Assembly: GCF_027359675.1 (NCBI RefSeq) | Contig: NZ_CP114786.1 | Span: 5,926,501-5,990,500 of the forward strand | Source of the DNA: Roseibium sp. Sym1 | GTDB taxonomy: Bacteria > Pseudomonadota > Alphaproteobacteria > Rhizobiales > Stappiaceae | Direction: 5' to 3' | Length of the DNA stretch: 64,000 bases | Shown here: in pieces, positions 53,165 to 63,495 of the stretch | Numbering within the stretch: position 1 is the first letter of the stretch | Layout: every line of letters starts with the position of its first letter | The notes under the pieces: model-generated | The model's input: the letters and a program-made list of their open reading frames with translations, nothing else | Told to the model about the DNA's origin: nothing | Database searches by the model: none | Program-made: the position numbers and the translations under genes

Positions 53165-54784
53165 TCAGGCGTCCGGCCGCAGCCGGAAGCGCTGGATCTT
53201 GCCGGTCTCGGTTTTCGGCAGCGTGTCCGCGAAAATGACGGAGCGCGGATACTTGTAGGGCGCAATCGTCGCTTTGACGTGATCTTTCAGTGCCTTGGCG
53301 AGTTCTTCAGAGATTTCGATTCCGCCGGCGACAACGACATGGGCCTGCACGATCGAGCCGCGTTCCTCGTCCGGTACGCCGATAACCGCGCATTCCTGGA
53401 CGGCCGGATGGGCAAGCAGGGCTGCCTCCACTTCCGGTCCGGCGATGTTATAGCCGGCGGAAATGATCATGTCGTCATTTCGGGCGGCGAAATGCAGATG
53501 GCCGTCCTCGCTCATGGAGAAGCTGTCACCGGTGATGTTCCAGCCGTCGACCACGTAGTCCTTCTGGCGCTCGTCCGCGAGATAGCGGCAGCCGGTCGGG
53601 CCGCGCACCGCCAGCCGGCCGACCTCGCCCGGTGCCACCGGCTTGCCGTCCAGGCCCACGATCTTGACCTCGTAGCCGCTCACCGGCTTGCCGGTGCAGG
53701 CGGGCTTGTGGTCCTCGAAGCGGTTGGAGATGAAGATGTGCAGCATCTCGGTGGCGCCGATGCCGTCGAGCATCGGCTTGCCCGTCTTTGCCATCCAGGC
53801 GTCATAGACCGGGGCCGGCAGGGTTTCACCGGCAGAGACGGCGGCCCGCAGTGACGACAGGTCCGCGCCCTCGTCCATCGCCTGCAGCATGACGCGATAG
53901 GCGGTCGGCGCCGTGAAACAGACGGTGGCTTTGTATTTCTCGATGATCTCGATCATGTTCGGCGGCGTCGCGGCTTCCAGAAGTGTGGCCGCCGCGCCGA
54001 AACGGAGCGGGAAGATCGCGAGGCCGCCGAGACCGAAGGTGAAGGCGAGCGGCGGCGAGCCGACAAAGACATCGTCCGGGGTCACGCCGAGCACTTCCTT
54101 CGCGTAGCCGTCGGCGATAATCAGGAGATCCCGGTGGAAATGCATGGTCGCCTTGGGCGTGCCGGTGGAGCCTGAGGTGAAGCCCAGCAGGGCAACATCG
54201 TCCCGGCCAGTCGGCACGGCGTCGTAAAGCACCGATTTTTCCAGCGCCAGCCGATCCAGTTCCGCGTCGTGGTTCGAGGTGCCGTCGAAGCCGACGACCT
54301 TCTTCAGAAACGACGATGTCTTGGCGCAGGCGACCATCTCGTCCATCAGACGCGTGTCGCACAGGGCGAACTCGATCTCGGCCTTGTCGACGATCTTGGC
54401 AAGCTCCCCGGCCCTCAGCATCGGCATGGTGTTGACGACCACCGCGCCGGCCTTGGTGGCGGCCAGCCAGCAGGCGACCATGGCGGGGTTGTTGGCCGAG
54501 CGGATCAGCACCCGGTTGCCGGGCTTGACGCCGAGATCCTCGGTGAGCGCATGGGCCAGCCGGTTGGTCCAGTCGGCGAGTTCCTTGTAGGTGCGCCTGC
54601 GGCCGTTGCCGATCAGGGCGGTGTGATCGCCGAAGCCCTGCTCGACCATGCGGTCGGTCAGCTCGACGCCCGCGTTGAGGCGCTCCGGGTACTGGAAATT
54701 CTCAAGCAGGAAATCGGGCCACTGGTCTTCCGGCGGAAGATTGTCCCGGGTGAAGGTGTCGACATGTGCGGAGGGACCAAGCAT
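53165..54784 (-). CDS. Aryl-CoA ligase, probably 2-aminobenzoate-CoA (or benzoate-type) ligase
   Basis: The 539-aa ANL-superfamily adenylating enzyme has the P-loop-like LGFTSGSTGTPKATMHFHRD, DGIGATEMLHIFISNRFED, GWNITGDSF, the hinge FAARNDDMIISAGYNIAGPEVE and the catalytic lysine in KTETGKIQRFRL. The pattern FISNRFEDHKPACTGKPVSGYE is that of benzoate/2-aminobenzoate-CoA ligases. It would convert the imported acid, ATP and CoA to the aryl-CoA used by the monooxygenase/reductase. It lies 3 nt after the acyl-CoA dehydrogenase gene; 137 nt without a gene separates it from the transporter part. Confidence 0.85.
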   Translation of the reverse strand: MLGPSAHVDTFTRDNLPPEDQWPDFLLENFQYPERLNAGVELTDRMVEQGFGDHTALIGNGRRRTYKELADWTNRLAHALTEDLGVKPGNRVLIRSANNPAMVACWLAATKAGAVVVNTMPMLRAGELAKIVDKAEIEFALCDTRLMDEMVACAKTSSFLKKVVGFDGTSNHDAELDRLALEKSVLYDAVPTGRDDVALLGFTSGSTGTPKATMHFHRDLLIIADGYAKEVLGVTPDDVFVGSPPLAFTFGLGGLAIFPLRFGAAATLLEAATPPNMIEIIEKYKATVCFTAPTAYRVMLQAMDEGADLSSLRAAVSAGETLPAPVYDAWMAKTGKPMLDGIGATEMLHIFISNRFEDHKPACTGKPVSGYEVKIVGLDGKPVAPGEVGRLAVRGPTGCRYLADERQKDYVVDGWNITGDSFSMSEDGHLHFAARNDDMIISAGYNIAGPEVEAALLAHPAVQECAVIGVPDEERGSIVQAHVVVAGGIEISEELAKALKDHVKATIAPYKYPRSVIFADTLPKTETGKIQRFRLRPDA

Positions 54785-54787
54785 GGA

Positions 54788-55941
<1,154 letters not shown>

Positions 55942-55942
<1 letters not shown>

Positions 55943-56742
55943 CAGTCGCCCTCGAAGACCGGTTTTTCTTTCTTGACGAAGGCCTCGTAGGCCCGGCGGA
56001 AATCATTGCCCTGCATGCAGATCGCCTGGGCCTGGGCCTCGGCCTCGATGGCCTGTTCCAGGCTCATCGACCATTCCTGGGCCAGCATGGTCTTGGTCAT
56101 GGAATTGGCGAAGGTCGGACCCGCAACGATGCGCTCGGCCATCTGCACGGCCGTCCCTTCCAGCTCGTCTGCGCCGACAACGGCATTGAAGAAGCCCCAG
56201 GCATGACCTTCCTCGGCCTTCATGGATCGGCCGAGATAAAGCAGTTCCGCCGCCCTGCCCTGACCGATGATGCGCGGCAGGATCGCGCAGGCGCCCATGT
56301 CGCAGCCAGCCAAGCCGACCCGGTTGAACAGGAACGCCACCCTGGCCTCCGGTGTCGCGACACGCAGGTCCGAGGCCATCGCCATGATCGCACCGGCCCC
56401 GGCGCAGATGCCGTCGACGGCGGAAATGATCGGCTTGCCGCAATTGAGCATGGCCTTGACCAGATCGCCGGTCATGCGGGTGAAGGCGAGCAGCTCCTTC
56501 ATGGTCATTTTCGTCAGCGGACCGATGATGTCGTGCACGTCGCCACCGGAGGAGAAATTGCCGCCATTGGGCAGGATCACCACCGCATGGACATCGTCGG
56601 AATAATGCAGGTCGCGGAACCAGTCGCGCAGCTCGGCGTAGCTTTCGAAGGTCAGCGGGTTCTTGCGCTCCGGCCGGTCGAGCGAAATGCGCGCGACGCC
56701 GCCCGAAATCTCGCAATTGAAGTGAGTGACGTCACTGCGCAT
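55942..56742 (-). CDS. Enoyl-CoA hydratase/isomerase family protein
   Basis: The 266-aa crotonase-fold protein has an oxyanion hole formed by [12 protein letters not shown] and [21 protein letters not shown], then [22 protein letters not shown]. It probably hydrates or hydrolyses the cyclic enoyl-CoA in the beta-oxidation-like lower pathway. The second catalytic position is Asp/Met rather than the Glu pair of true hydratases ([10 protein letters not shown]), so ring hydrolase or isomerase activity is possible. It overlaps the marR gene by 11 nt. Confidence 0.87.
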
Positions 56743-57196
56743 GGCTGCTGTCCTCTTCGTTCTGCCGGTTCAAAACCACCTCGAGGCGGGCCGACAGCGC
56801 GTCGATATCGTCGGGCGACCAGCCGTCCAGCAGGTCGTTGATCCAGTTTTCATGATGCTGGGCAAGATCCTCGAAGGCCGCCCTGCCCTTGTCCGTCAGC
56901 CGGGCCTGCTGGGCGCGGCGGTCGCCCGGAACGGCAACACGTTCCGCAAGGCCTTCCTCGGTCAGCTTGTCGACAATGCCGGTGACATTGCCGTTGGAGA
57001 CTTTCAGGTAGGTGGAAAGGTCCGACATCTTCAGACCTTCCGGAAACCGTGCCAGCGCCGACATGACATCGAAGCGCGGCAGCGTGGTGTTGTGGCCGTC
57101 CCTGAGATTGCGCCGAATCTCGGCCTCGATGCCGTTGACGGATTTCAGAAGCTTCAACCACAGGCGCAGACGTGCCTTGGAAAGTTGATCCGGCAT
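56732..57196 (-). CDS. MarR-family regulator within the catabolic operon
   Basis: The 154-aa winged-helix protein has a core [68 protein letters not shown]. MarR/BadR-type repressors of aryl-CoA pathways sense the CoA thioester. It is encoded inside the operon (1-nt overlap with the SDR gene), so it is autoregulated with its targets; the 34-bp dyad at 60278-60311 is a candidate site. Confidence 0.9.
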   Translation of the reverse strand: MPDQLSKARLRLWLKLLKSVNGIEAEIRRNLRDGHNTTLPRFDVMSALARFPEGLKMSDLSTYLKVSNGNVTGIVDKLTEEGLAERVAVPGDRRAQQARLTDKGRAAFEDLAQHHENWINDLLDGWSPDDIDALSARLEVVLNRQNEEDSSHAQ

Positions 57197-57939
57197 CAGA
57201 GTTCGCCTCCCGCCAGCGTGAGGGTGTGGCCGTTGACCGACCGGGCCCCTTCCGAAAACAGGTAGAGTGCCGCCTCGGCGACTTCGTCGACCTGGATGAA
57301 GCGGCCTTGCGGATTGTCCGCCTTGAGACTGTCGGCAGCAGCTTCCGCGCTCATTCCGGTCTTTTCGACGATGTTTTGAATGGACCGCTCAAGCATCGGC
57401 GTCTCGACAAAGCCCGGGCAGATCGCGTTGACCGTGATGCCGGTCTTGGCGAGTTCCCTGGCGAGCGACCTGGTCAGGCCGACTACGGCATGTTTGGCGG
57501 CGCAATAACCGCTGACATAGGGATAGCCGCGCAGACCCGCCGTCGAGGCGATCGCGATCATCCGGCCCCAGCCGCGCTCCTTCATGTCGGGAAGGGCCGC
57601 CTGCCAGACATTCGAGGTCCCGTGGAGATTGACCGCGATCATCGCCTGCAGATCTTCAGGCGTCGTCCGCGCGAAGGGTTTGCTCAGCGCTCCGCCCGCA
57701 TTGGCGATCACGCCGTCGACCGGTCCGTTGTCCTGGCGGGCTGCCTCGAAAGCCGCATTCACCGCCTCTGCATCGGTGACGTCGCAGACCTGGTAGGCCA
57801 GTTCCCGTTCCGCCAGCCTGGCTTCGGTGCGGCCGAAGATCGTGACCTTGGCGCCGTTGTCCGCCAAAATGCGCGCGCAGGCGGCGCCGACGCCGCTGCC
57901 TCCCCCGGTAACGATGATATGGCGGCCGGCGACACTCAT
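57196..57939 (-). CDS. SDR-family dehydrogenase (3-hydroxyacyl-CoA type)
   Basis: The 247-aa product has [14 protein letters not shown] for NAD(P) binding, ANAGG, the catalytic Ser in IASTAGLRG and the YCAAK motif. It is classed with 3-hydroxyacyl-CoA dehydrogenases of aromatic pathways by its context. It overlaps both neighbours (4 nt with the monooxygenase gene and 1 nt with marR). Confidence 0.9.
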   Translation of the reverse strand: MSVAGRHIIVTGGGSGVGAACARILADNGAKVTIFGRTEARLAERELAYQVCDVTDAEAVNAAFEAARQDNGPVDGVIANAGGALSKPFARTTPEDLQAMIAVNLHGTSNVWQAALPDMKERGWGRMIAIASTAGLRGYPYVSGYCAAKHAVVGLTRSLARELAKTGITVNAICPGFVETPMLERSIQNIVEKTGMSAEAAADSLKADNPQGRFIQVDEVAEAALYLFSEGARSVNGHTLTLAGGEL

Positions 57940-60230
57940 ACTTTCAGCATCTCCGCTTCACGGTCGGCGAGGCGCCAGAGCTGGTCCCGGCCCGCCAGAT
58001 AGGGCTTCGGCCAGTCGCCGGCGTTTCGGTCGCCGATCCTGGCGCCCTCGTGGAAGGTCCAGTAGGGATCGGCGAGATGCGGCCGGCCGACGGCGACCAG
58101 ATCGGCACGGCCCGCCATCAGGATGGAGTTGGCGTGGTCGGCCTCGTAGATGTTGCCGACCGCCATGGTCGGCAGGCCGCCTTCGTTGCGGATCCGGTCG
58201 GAGAACGGCGTCTGGAACATGCGGCCATAAACGGGTTTGGCCTTGGGTGTGGTCTGGCCGGCAGAGACGTCGACAAGATCGACGCCTGCTTCGCGGAACC
58301 GCTTGGCGATCTCGACCGCGTCATCCGGCGTGATGCCTTCCTCGCCGACCCAGTCATTTGCGGAAATGCGCACGGACATCGGCTTGTCGTCCGGCCAGAC
58401 GGCGCGCATGGCCCGGAAGACCTCCAGCGGCCAGCGCAGACGGTTTTCCAGGGAGCCGCCGTACTCATCGTCTCGAATATTGGAGACCGGCGAGATGAAG
58501 GAGGACAACAGATAGCCGTGGGCGGCATGCAGCTCGATCATGTCGAAACCGGCGCGGCCGGCCATTTCGGCGGCGGCGACGAACTGGTCCCTGATCTCGT
58601 CCATTTCGGCGCGGGTGATCTCGCGCGGCATGGCATTGCCGTCGGACCAGGGGATGGCCGAGGCGGAGACCAGTTCCCAGTTACCGCTTTCGAGCGGCTG
58701 GTCCATGCCTTCCCAGCCAATGCGCGTGGAGCCCTTGCGGCCGGAATGGCCGATCTGGCAGCAGATCCTGGCGTCCGTCTCGGCATGGACAAAATCAGTC
58801 AGGCGCTTCCAGGCGGCCTCGTGCTCCGGCGCATAAAGGCCCGGGCAGCCCGGGGTGATCCGGCCCTCGGCGCTGACACAGGTCATTTCCACGTAGACGA
58901 GCCCCGCCCCGCCCTTGGCGCGTTCGCCGTAATGGATCAGGTGCCAGTCGGTCGGTGCGCCGTCGACGGCCTTGTACTGGGCCATCGGCGAGACGACGAT
59001 GCGGTTCTTCAGCACCATGCCTCGAAGCTTGAAAGGCGTGAACATCGGCGCGCGCACCGGCGCGTTCGGCGAGACGCCCGCCTGGTCCATGAACCAGCGT
59101 TCGGCCGATTCCAGCCATTTCGGATCGCGCAGGCGCAGGTTCTCGTGGCTGATCCGCTGCGAGCGCGTCAGCATGGAATAGTTGAACTGGACCGGGTCGA
59201 GATGGAGGTAGCGCTTGACGTGCTCGAACCATTCCAGCGAGTTGCGCGCCGCCGACTGCAGGCGCAGCACTTCCAGACGACGGTCTTCCTCGTAGCGCTT
59301 GAAGGCGGCTGCCATGTCCGGCTCGGTGTGGAGGTATTCGGCCAGCGCGATGGCGGATTCGAAGGCCAGCTTGGTGCCCGAACCGATGGAAAAATGCGCT
59401 GTCGCAGCGGCGTCGCCGAGCAACACCACGTTCTCGTGGCTCCACTTCTCGCACAGGACGCGCGGGAAGCGGATCCAGGCCGAGCCGCGGATGTGCTTGG
59501 CATTGGTCATCAGGGGATGTCCGCCAAGGTGGTCCTTGAAGATCTCCTCGCAGGTCCGGACGCTGTCTTCCTGGCTCATCTCGCCGAAGCCGAAGGCGTC
59601 GAAGGTCTTCTGGTCGCATTCGACGATGAAGGTCGCCGTCTCGTCATCGAACTGGTAGGCATGCGCCCAGACCCAGCCATGCTCGGTTTCCTCGAAGATG
59701 AAGGTGAAGGCGTCGGCGAATTTCTGGTGGGTGCCGAGCCAGACGAATTGGCACAGGCGCTTGTCGATGTCCGGCTTGAACGTGTCCTGGTAAAGCGTGC
59801 GGGTCTTCGAATTCAGTCCATCGCTGGCAACAACAAGGTCGTAGTCCTTGCGATAGTCCTCGGCGCTGTCGACCTCGGTCTCGAATTTCAGGTTGATGCC
59901 GAGTTCGCGGGCGCGGTCCTGCAGCAGCAGCAGCAGCTTCATGCGGCCGATGCCGCAGAAGCCATGGCCGGTGGATACAAGCCGCTCGCCGCGCAGATGC
60001 AGGGCAATGTCGTCCCAATAGGCGAAGTTCTCGCCGATGGCCTTGGCGCTGACCGCGTCGTTTTCGGCAAGGTTCTGCAGGGTTTCGTCGGAGAGCACCA
60101 CACCCCAGCCGAACGTGTCATCGGCCCGGTTGCGCTCGATCACGTCGATCTCGTGTCCGGGATCACGCAGCTTCATCGAGATGGCAAAGTAAAGACCGGC
60201 AGGTCCTCCACCCAGACAGGCAATCCGCAT
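57936..60230 (-). CDS. Two-domain aryl-CoA monooxygenase/reductase (2-aminobenzoyl-CoA or salicylyl-CoA type)
   Basis: The 764-aa fusion has an N-terminal FAD hydroxylase (about residues 1-390; [49 protein letters not shown]) and a C-terminal old-yellow-enzyme reductase (about 395-760; [39 protein letters not shown]). This architecture is that of Azoarcus evansii 2-aminobenzoyl-CoA monooxygenase/reductase, which hydroxylates and then reduces the ring, and of proteins named salicylyl-CoA 5-hydroxylase/oxidoreductase. RidA and the ligase favour the amino substrate. The start at 60230 follows GGAGGATCAC. It is the first gene of the operon. Confidence 0.9.
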   Translation of the reverse strand: MRIACLGGGPAGLYFAISMKLRDPGHEIDVIERNRADDTFGWGVVLSDETLQNLAENDAVSAKAIGENFAYWDDIALHLRGERLVSTGHGFCGIGRMKLLLLLQDRARELGINLKFETEVDSAEDYRKDYDLVVASDGLNSKTRTLYQDTFKPDIDKRLCQFVWLGTHQKFADAFTFIFEETEHGWVWAHAYQFDDETATFIVECDQKTFDAFGFGEMSQEDSVRTCEEIFKDHLGGHPLMTNAKHIRGSAWIRFPRVLCEKWSHENVVLLGDAAATAHFSIGSGTKLAFESAIALAEYLHTEPDMAAAFKRYEEDRRLEVLRLQSAARNSLEWFEHVKRYLHLDPVQFNYSMLTRSQRISHENLRLRDPKWLESAERWFMDQAGVSPNAPVRAPMFTPFKLRGMVLKNRIVVSPMAQYKAVDGAPTDWHLIHYGERAKGGAGLVYVEMTCVSAEGRITPGCPGLYAPEHEAAWKRLTDFVHAETDARICCQIGHSGRKGSTRIGWEGMDQPLESGNWELVSASAIPWSDGNAMPREITRAEMDEIRDQFVAAAEMAGRAGFDMIELHAAHGYLLSSFISPVSNIRDDEYGGSLENRLRWPLEVFRAMRAVWPDDKPMSVRISANDWVGEEGITPDDAVEIAKRFREAGVDLVDVSAGQTTPKAKPVYGRMFQTPFSDRIRNEGGLPTMAVGNIYEADHANSILMAGRADLVAVGRPHLADPYWTFHEGARIGDRNAGDWPKPYLAGRDQLWRLADREAEMLKV

Positions 60231-60277
60231 GTGATCCTCCATTGCTGCGAGGATCTCAGCGAACCACAGGCGGTAAA

Positions 60278-60311
60278 TTATTTCAAGCCTAAAGTTTTAA
60301 GTTTGAAATAA
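60278..60311. promoter_or_regulatory. 34-bp dyad upstream of the aryl-CoA operon
   Basis: The outer arms TTATTTCAA and TTGAAATAA are perfect; over the full 17-base halves 14 positions pair. It lies 48-81 bp before the first structural gene in an AT-rich tract and is the best candidate for the MarR operator of the operon. Confidence 0.55.
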
Positions 60312-60329
60312 ATAGACAGGGGGGCTGAC

Positions 60330-61015
60330 CTAGTCAGGAGGTTGGCCGACGGTTCGGCAGCGCAGCAGGCGCAAGTAGCCTTCCTTGATTTTCGCCTGTC
60401 GAATGGCTTTGACGAGTGAACCGCTCAGGAAAATTTTGGACTTAAGCCTCGGATCAACCCACAAGTCTGGCCCCTCTTCCAACGCCTTCGATGACACGGC
60501 GATTTCTCCATCTGCTTCGGCGTAGGAACGCCAAAGGTCTTTCCCATCAAGAGCTTGTGTCAAAATTGGGCGGACGTTTTCGCTTTTCTCAGCCACAAAC
60601 ATCCCCTCACGGGTTCCAAAGTTGAGGGCATAGAACGGACCTTTTATCTCGGTTTTTTGTCCGCATCGAAGACTGGCACCTGAACCAACCCACCAGAACC
60701 CAGGTCAGCACCTTCGAGCACCTTTGCCAAACGCCCTTTCACAGCTGCAAAGCTACCAAGAAAGAAGAAGTCTTTTGCCTGACGAAATCTTTTTGGATCA
60801 AAGACATAACAAGCCTCCGGAAAATCTTCGCGTTTCAGCGTTTCACCGCGTGCATGCCGCTGCACGTTTTTGAAAACTTCATCCGGCTCTGGAGGAACAA
60901 TATGCGTCGGCGCTTCCCAGTCATGACCAAAGTATTTGGCGCGGATTCCCAGCTTGTTGCTGAACTCGCCACTGTTGAGAGCACTGCTGGCCCAAATGTC
61001 TTTGTTTTGCTTCAT
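60330..61015 (-). pseudogene. DUF1629/Imm11-like gene broken by a frameshift
   Basis: Two frames together encode a 228-aa protein the size of its 227-aa neighbour. The upstream frame (61015 to 60644) holds KDFFFLGSFAAVKGRLAKVLEG. The downstream frame holds GPFYALNFGTREGMFVAE and GPDLWVDPRLKSKIFLSGSLVKAIRQAK. They meet at a run of six A (GAC AAA AAA CCG); one additional A gives continuous reading. The C-terminal W-x-DxRL...FLS...L.RCR pattern is that of DUF1629/Imm11-type proteins, often immunity partners of polymorphic toxins. It may be a real mutation, ribosomal or polymerase slippage, or a sequencing indel. The region is more AT-rich than its surroundings. Confidence 0.65.
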
Positions 61016-61050
61016 TAATTACTCGAAATGAGTTTCAGGAGAAGTCACCC

Positions 61051-61734
61051 TTACTCAACCACCAGACACCGCAGCAAATGCCAATCCTCGGCATGTCCGA
61101 CTTCACGGAGTGCGATTGCCAACCGGTCACTGACAAAAAAGTAGGAGGCAATGCTTTTGTCCCACCAGATATCTGGCCCATTCAGCACTCTCTCGGAGAA
61201 GAAAAGCTGGTCATCAGATGGGATAGGAGGCAAAGTCCAGCGGTTTTTTCCAAAAGGTTTTGCATCAGGTGACAATTCAACCAAAAATCCGTCTTTTCTG
61301 TTACCTTGACTGAGGTAGAAGAATTCACCTGGAACACGACTTTTTCTGTCCGGGCACCATAGCCGCGTCGAATGAAGCGCTCCATCTCCCATATCGAATT
61401 TCTGAAGTACTTCAGCGCTTTCTCCTGACAAGAAAAAGAATCCGGAAGAAAAAATTTGCGGAACCCTCTCAAGATGAGCACCAACTGAATCGCTAGGGAG
61501 AGGATAATTGTCTTTGGGAAACTGAGATGCCGGCAAATACAAACCCGCCTTTGTTTTCCTGATCGCAGACAACTCCGCTTTGGGAGTTCTTTCCGTGTCT
61601 TCCGGCGTCTCAAAAGAACACCACCCCCTAACATTCCGAGGATCTTTGTGGCCACGAACAAGCCAGATGTATTTGTCTGGATTTTTTTTGTTGTTAGTCA
61701 AATACGACACCCCATCCAAAGATCTCAGTTTCAA
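61051..61734 (-). CDS. DUF1629/Imm11-like protein, paralogue of the broken neighbour
   Basis: The 227-aa product shows FFFLSGESAEVLQKFDMGDGALH, GEFFYLSQGNRKDGFLVEL, and GPDIWWDKSIASYFFVSDRLAIALREVG ending LLRCLVVE, which align well with the adjacent frame-broken gene. The family is often found as immunity proteins near secreted toxins, but no toxin gene is next to it. The only in-frame start is a TTG with no ribosome site. An ATG at 61759 would give an N-terminus MKNSQNSF if one T were missing from a run of six, so the 5' end is doubtful. Low GC suggests transfer. Confidence 0.6.
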   Translation of the reverse strand: MKLRSLDGVSYLTNNKKNPDKYIWLVRGHKDPRNVRGWCSFETPEDTERTPKAELSAIRKTKAGLYLPASQFPKDNYPLPSDSVGAHLERVPQIFSSGFFFLSGESAEVLQKFDMGDGALHSTRLWCPDRKSRVPGEFFYLSQGNRKDGFLVELSPDAKPFGKNRWTLPPIPSDDQLFFSERVLNGPDIWWDKSIASYFFVSDRLAIALREVGHAEDWHLLRCLVVE

Positions 61735-62069
61735 AAAACGAATTCTGACTATTCTTCATGCCGTTGCTTGACGTTCATGTTATTCAAACAACTGTTTATC
61801 CTTTCGTAGCAATTTCAACCAACGAGCTCAGTTCGTTGCTAAGAACTTTCCGAAAAGAGATCGAATCTCTCTCGCCATCGTCATTCCGGACAAGTGAGGC
61901 GCAGATCCCGGGCCTACTCGCCTTTCAACTTGCATCAAACCCTGGCCAGGTCGCACCAGCGCTTCTGGAAAACCAAACGCACTGGAACCGAGTGGACCCC
62001 GGGTCTCGCGCTGCTCGCCCGGGGTGACAGCGCTTAGGGTGGCCAAGGTCCTTGAAAGCAGGCAGCACC
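61735..62069. other. Intergenic region with degenerate repeats
   Basis: The 18-base repeat opening CGTCATTCCGGACAAGTG lies at 61879-61896 and continues GAGGCGCAGATCCCGGG. A CCCCGGG...CCCGGGG palindrome ending GGGGTGACAG follows at about 61996-62031. These are members of the dispersed repeats seen at 21.3 and 12.1 kb. No gene was found. The change back to high GC occurs here. Confidence 0.55.
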
Positions 62070-62456
62070 CTACTCGTCCTCTCCGTCCTCCCGGTCCCGC
62101 TCGTAAAGCGTCATCTCGGAAATGTCCGGCAGCCAGGCCTCGCGCCTTATGGTCCAGAGTTCATAACTCGGCCGGAACTGATCCGGCGCATCAAATGCGC
62201 CCAGATGCAGCTCCATCTCATCGCCGGTCTGTGAAAACACCGAGGATCCGCAGCGGGGGCAGAAGGACCGGCGCTGATAAGACCCCGTTTCGCCTTCGAC
62301 CGTGACGGCGTCCTCGGGATAGATCGCCGAAGCATGAAACAGCGCACCATGGTGCTTGCGGCAGTCCATGCAATGGCAGAGGCCGACGCGCAGCGGCTGG
62401 CCCGTGGCGGTGAAACGAACCGCACCGCATAGGCAGCCGCCGGTATGGGTTTCCAT
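62070..62456 (-). CDS. GFA/CENP-V family zinc protein
   Basis: The 128-aa product has all expected zinc cysteines: CLCGAVRF, the central CHCMDCRK and CPRCGSSVF. The family includes glutathione-dependent formaldehyde-activating enzyme (Gfa) and many proteins of unknown role; this short member cannot be assigned a reaction. The start at 62456 follows GGAGAAGGCC. It lies 10 nt after the SDR stop and is probably cotranscribed. Confidence 0.85.
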   Translation of the reverse strand: METHTGGCLCGAVRFTATGQPLRVGLCHCMDCRKHHGALFHASAIYPEDAVTVEGETGSYQRRSFCPRCGSSVFSQTGDEMELHLGAFDAPDQFRPSYELWTIRREAWLPDISEMTLYERDREDGEDE

Positions 62457-62466
62457 GGCCTTCTCC

Positions 62467-63207
62467 TCAGATACAGCGGCCGCCATCAACCTCCATCGCC
62501 ACGCCGGTGATCATGCCGGCTTCATCCGAACACAGGAAACACGCGGCGTTGCCCATGTCTTCCGGCGTCGAGAAGCGGCCGATCGGGATGGTCGACAGGA
62601 ACTTGGCGCGCATTTCCGGCGTGTCTTCGCCCATGAAGCTCTTCAGGAGCGGGGTTTCGCCGGCAACCGGGCAGATGGCGTTGACGCGCACGCCCGACGG
62701 CGCCAGCTCGACCGCCATGGTCTTGGTCGCGGTGATCATCCAGCCCTTGGAGGCATTGTACCAGTTGAGTTTCGGGCGCGGGCTGAGACCGGCGGTCGAG
62801 GCAACGTTCAGGATCGCGCCCCTGCCAGCCTCCGTCATAGCGGGCACGAAATGTTTCGCCGTCAGGTAGACCGACTTGCAGTTGACCGCCATGACCCGGT
62901 CGAACTCCTCCTCGGTGACGTCCTGCATCGGCTTGGGCAGATGTGTGATGCCGGCATTGTTGACGAGGATATCGACGGGTCCGAGCAACGAGGAGGCAAC
63001 GTCGGCCAGGTGGCTGACGCTGTCATTGCTGGAGACATCGGCCCTGATGGCGAGACCCTTCACCTCCGCCGCGATTTCCTCCGCCAGGTCAAGGTTCAGG
63101 TCGGCAACCATCACCTTCGCGCCTTCAGCGGCGAATTTGCGCACGATCCCGGCGCCGAAGCCGGAGGCACCGCCGGTGACGATCGCTTTTTTTCCGTCCA
63201 GTCTCAT
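62467..63207 (-). CDS. SDR-family oxidoreductase
   Basis: The 246-aa product has TGGASGFGAGIVRKFA, VNNAGITHLP, the catalytic Ser in VASTAGLSP, WYNASKGWM with the Y-x3-K pair, and the C-terminus GVAMEVDGGRCI typical of classical SDRs (BDH/glucose dehydrogenase-like). The substrate is not evident. It lies between the GFA gene and an aldehyde dehydrogenase gene on the same strand. Confidence 0.87.
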   Translation of the reverse strand: MRLDGKKAIVTGGASGFGAGIVRKFAAEGAKVMVADLNLDLAEEIAAEVKGLAIRADVSSNDSVSHLADVASSLLGPVDILVNNAGITHLPKPMQDVTEEEFDRVMAVNCKSVYLTAKHFVPAMTEAGRGAILNVASTAGLSPRPKLNWYNASKGWMITATKTMAVELAPSGVRVNAICPVAGETPLLKSFMGEDTPEMRAKFLSTIPIGRFSTPEDMGNAACFLCSDEAGMITGVAMEVDGGRCI

Positions 63208-63240
63208 GTCTGTCTCCCGTTCCTGTATCCCTGCTCTCCG

Positions 63241-63275
63241 TCGTCATCCCGGCCAAGCGCAGCAAACACCGGGAC
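63241..63275. repeat. Single copy of a CGTCATCCCGGCCAAG-type palindromic repeat
   Basis: CGTCATCCCGGCCAAGCGCAG followed by CACCGGGACC is a variant of the hairpin family whose full paired form is at 21324-21493. Confidence 0.5.
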
Positions 63276-63325
63276 CGAAGAGCCACGTTCATCTGTTCGT
63301 TTCTTTAACGCCCACCCTCACCATT

Positions 63326-63436
63326 CGTCATTGCCGGGCGCGACCCGGCAATCCATGCCGTGACCGCGCATCACGCCCAGGCCGTGCTTGCGGAAACGAA
63401 ACGGGATGGATGCCATGGCCAAGCCATGGCATGACG
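63326..63436. repeat. Uninterrupted paired REP-like hairpin element
   Basis: The first hairpin has ATTGCCGGG (63330-63338), loop CGCGA and CCCGGCAAT (63344-63352). The second has ATGCCATGG (63410-63418), loop CCAAG and CCATGGCAT (63424-63432). Both have 9-bp arms and 5-nt loops, and CGTCA/TGACG mark the ends. In reverse complement it matches the restored form of the element at 46.8-47.6 kb. Confidence 0.8.
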
Positions 63437-63495
63437 GAGGAGAGGATGGCCGCCCTCAATTGTCACGTTTGGTTCAAGTCGGTTTGCCCTTCTCC

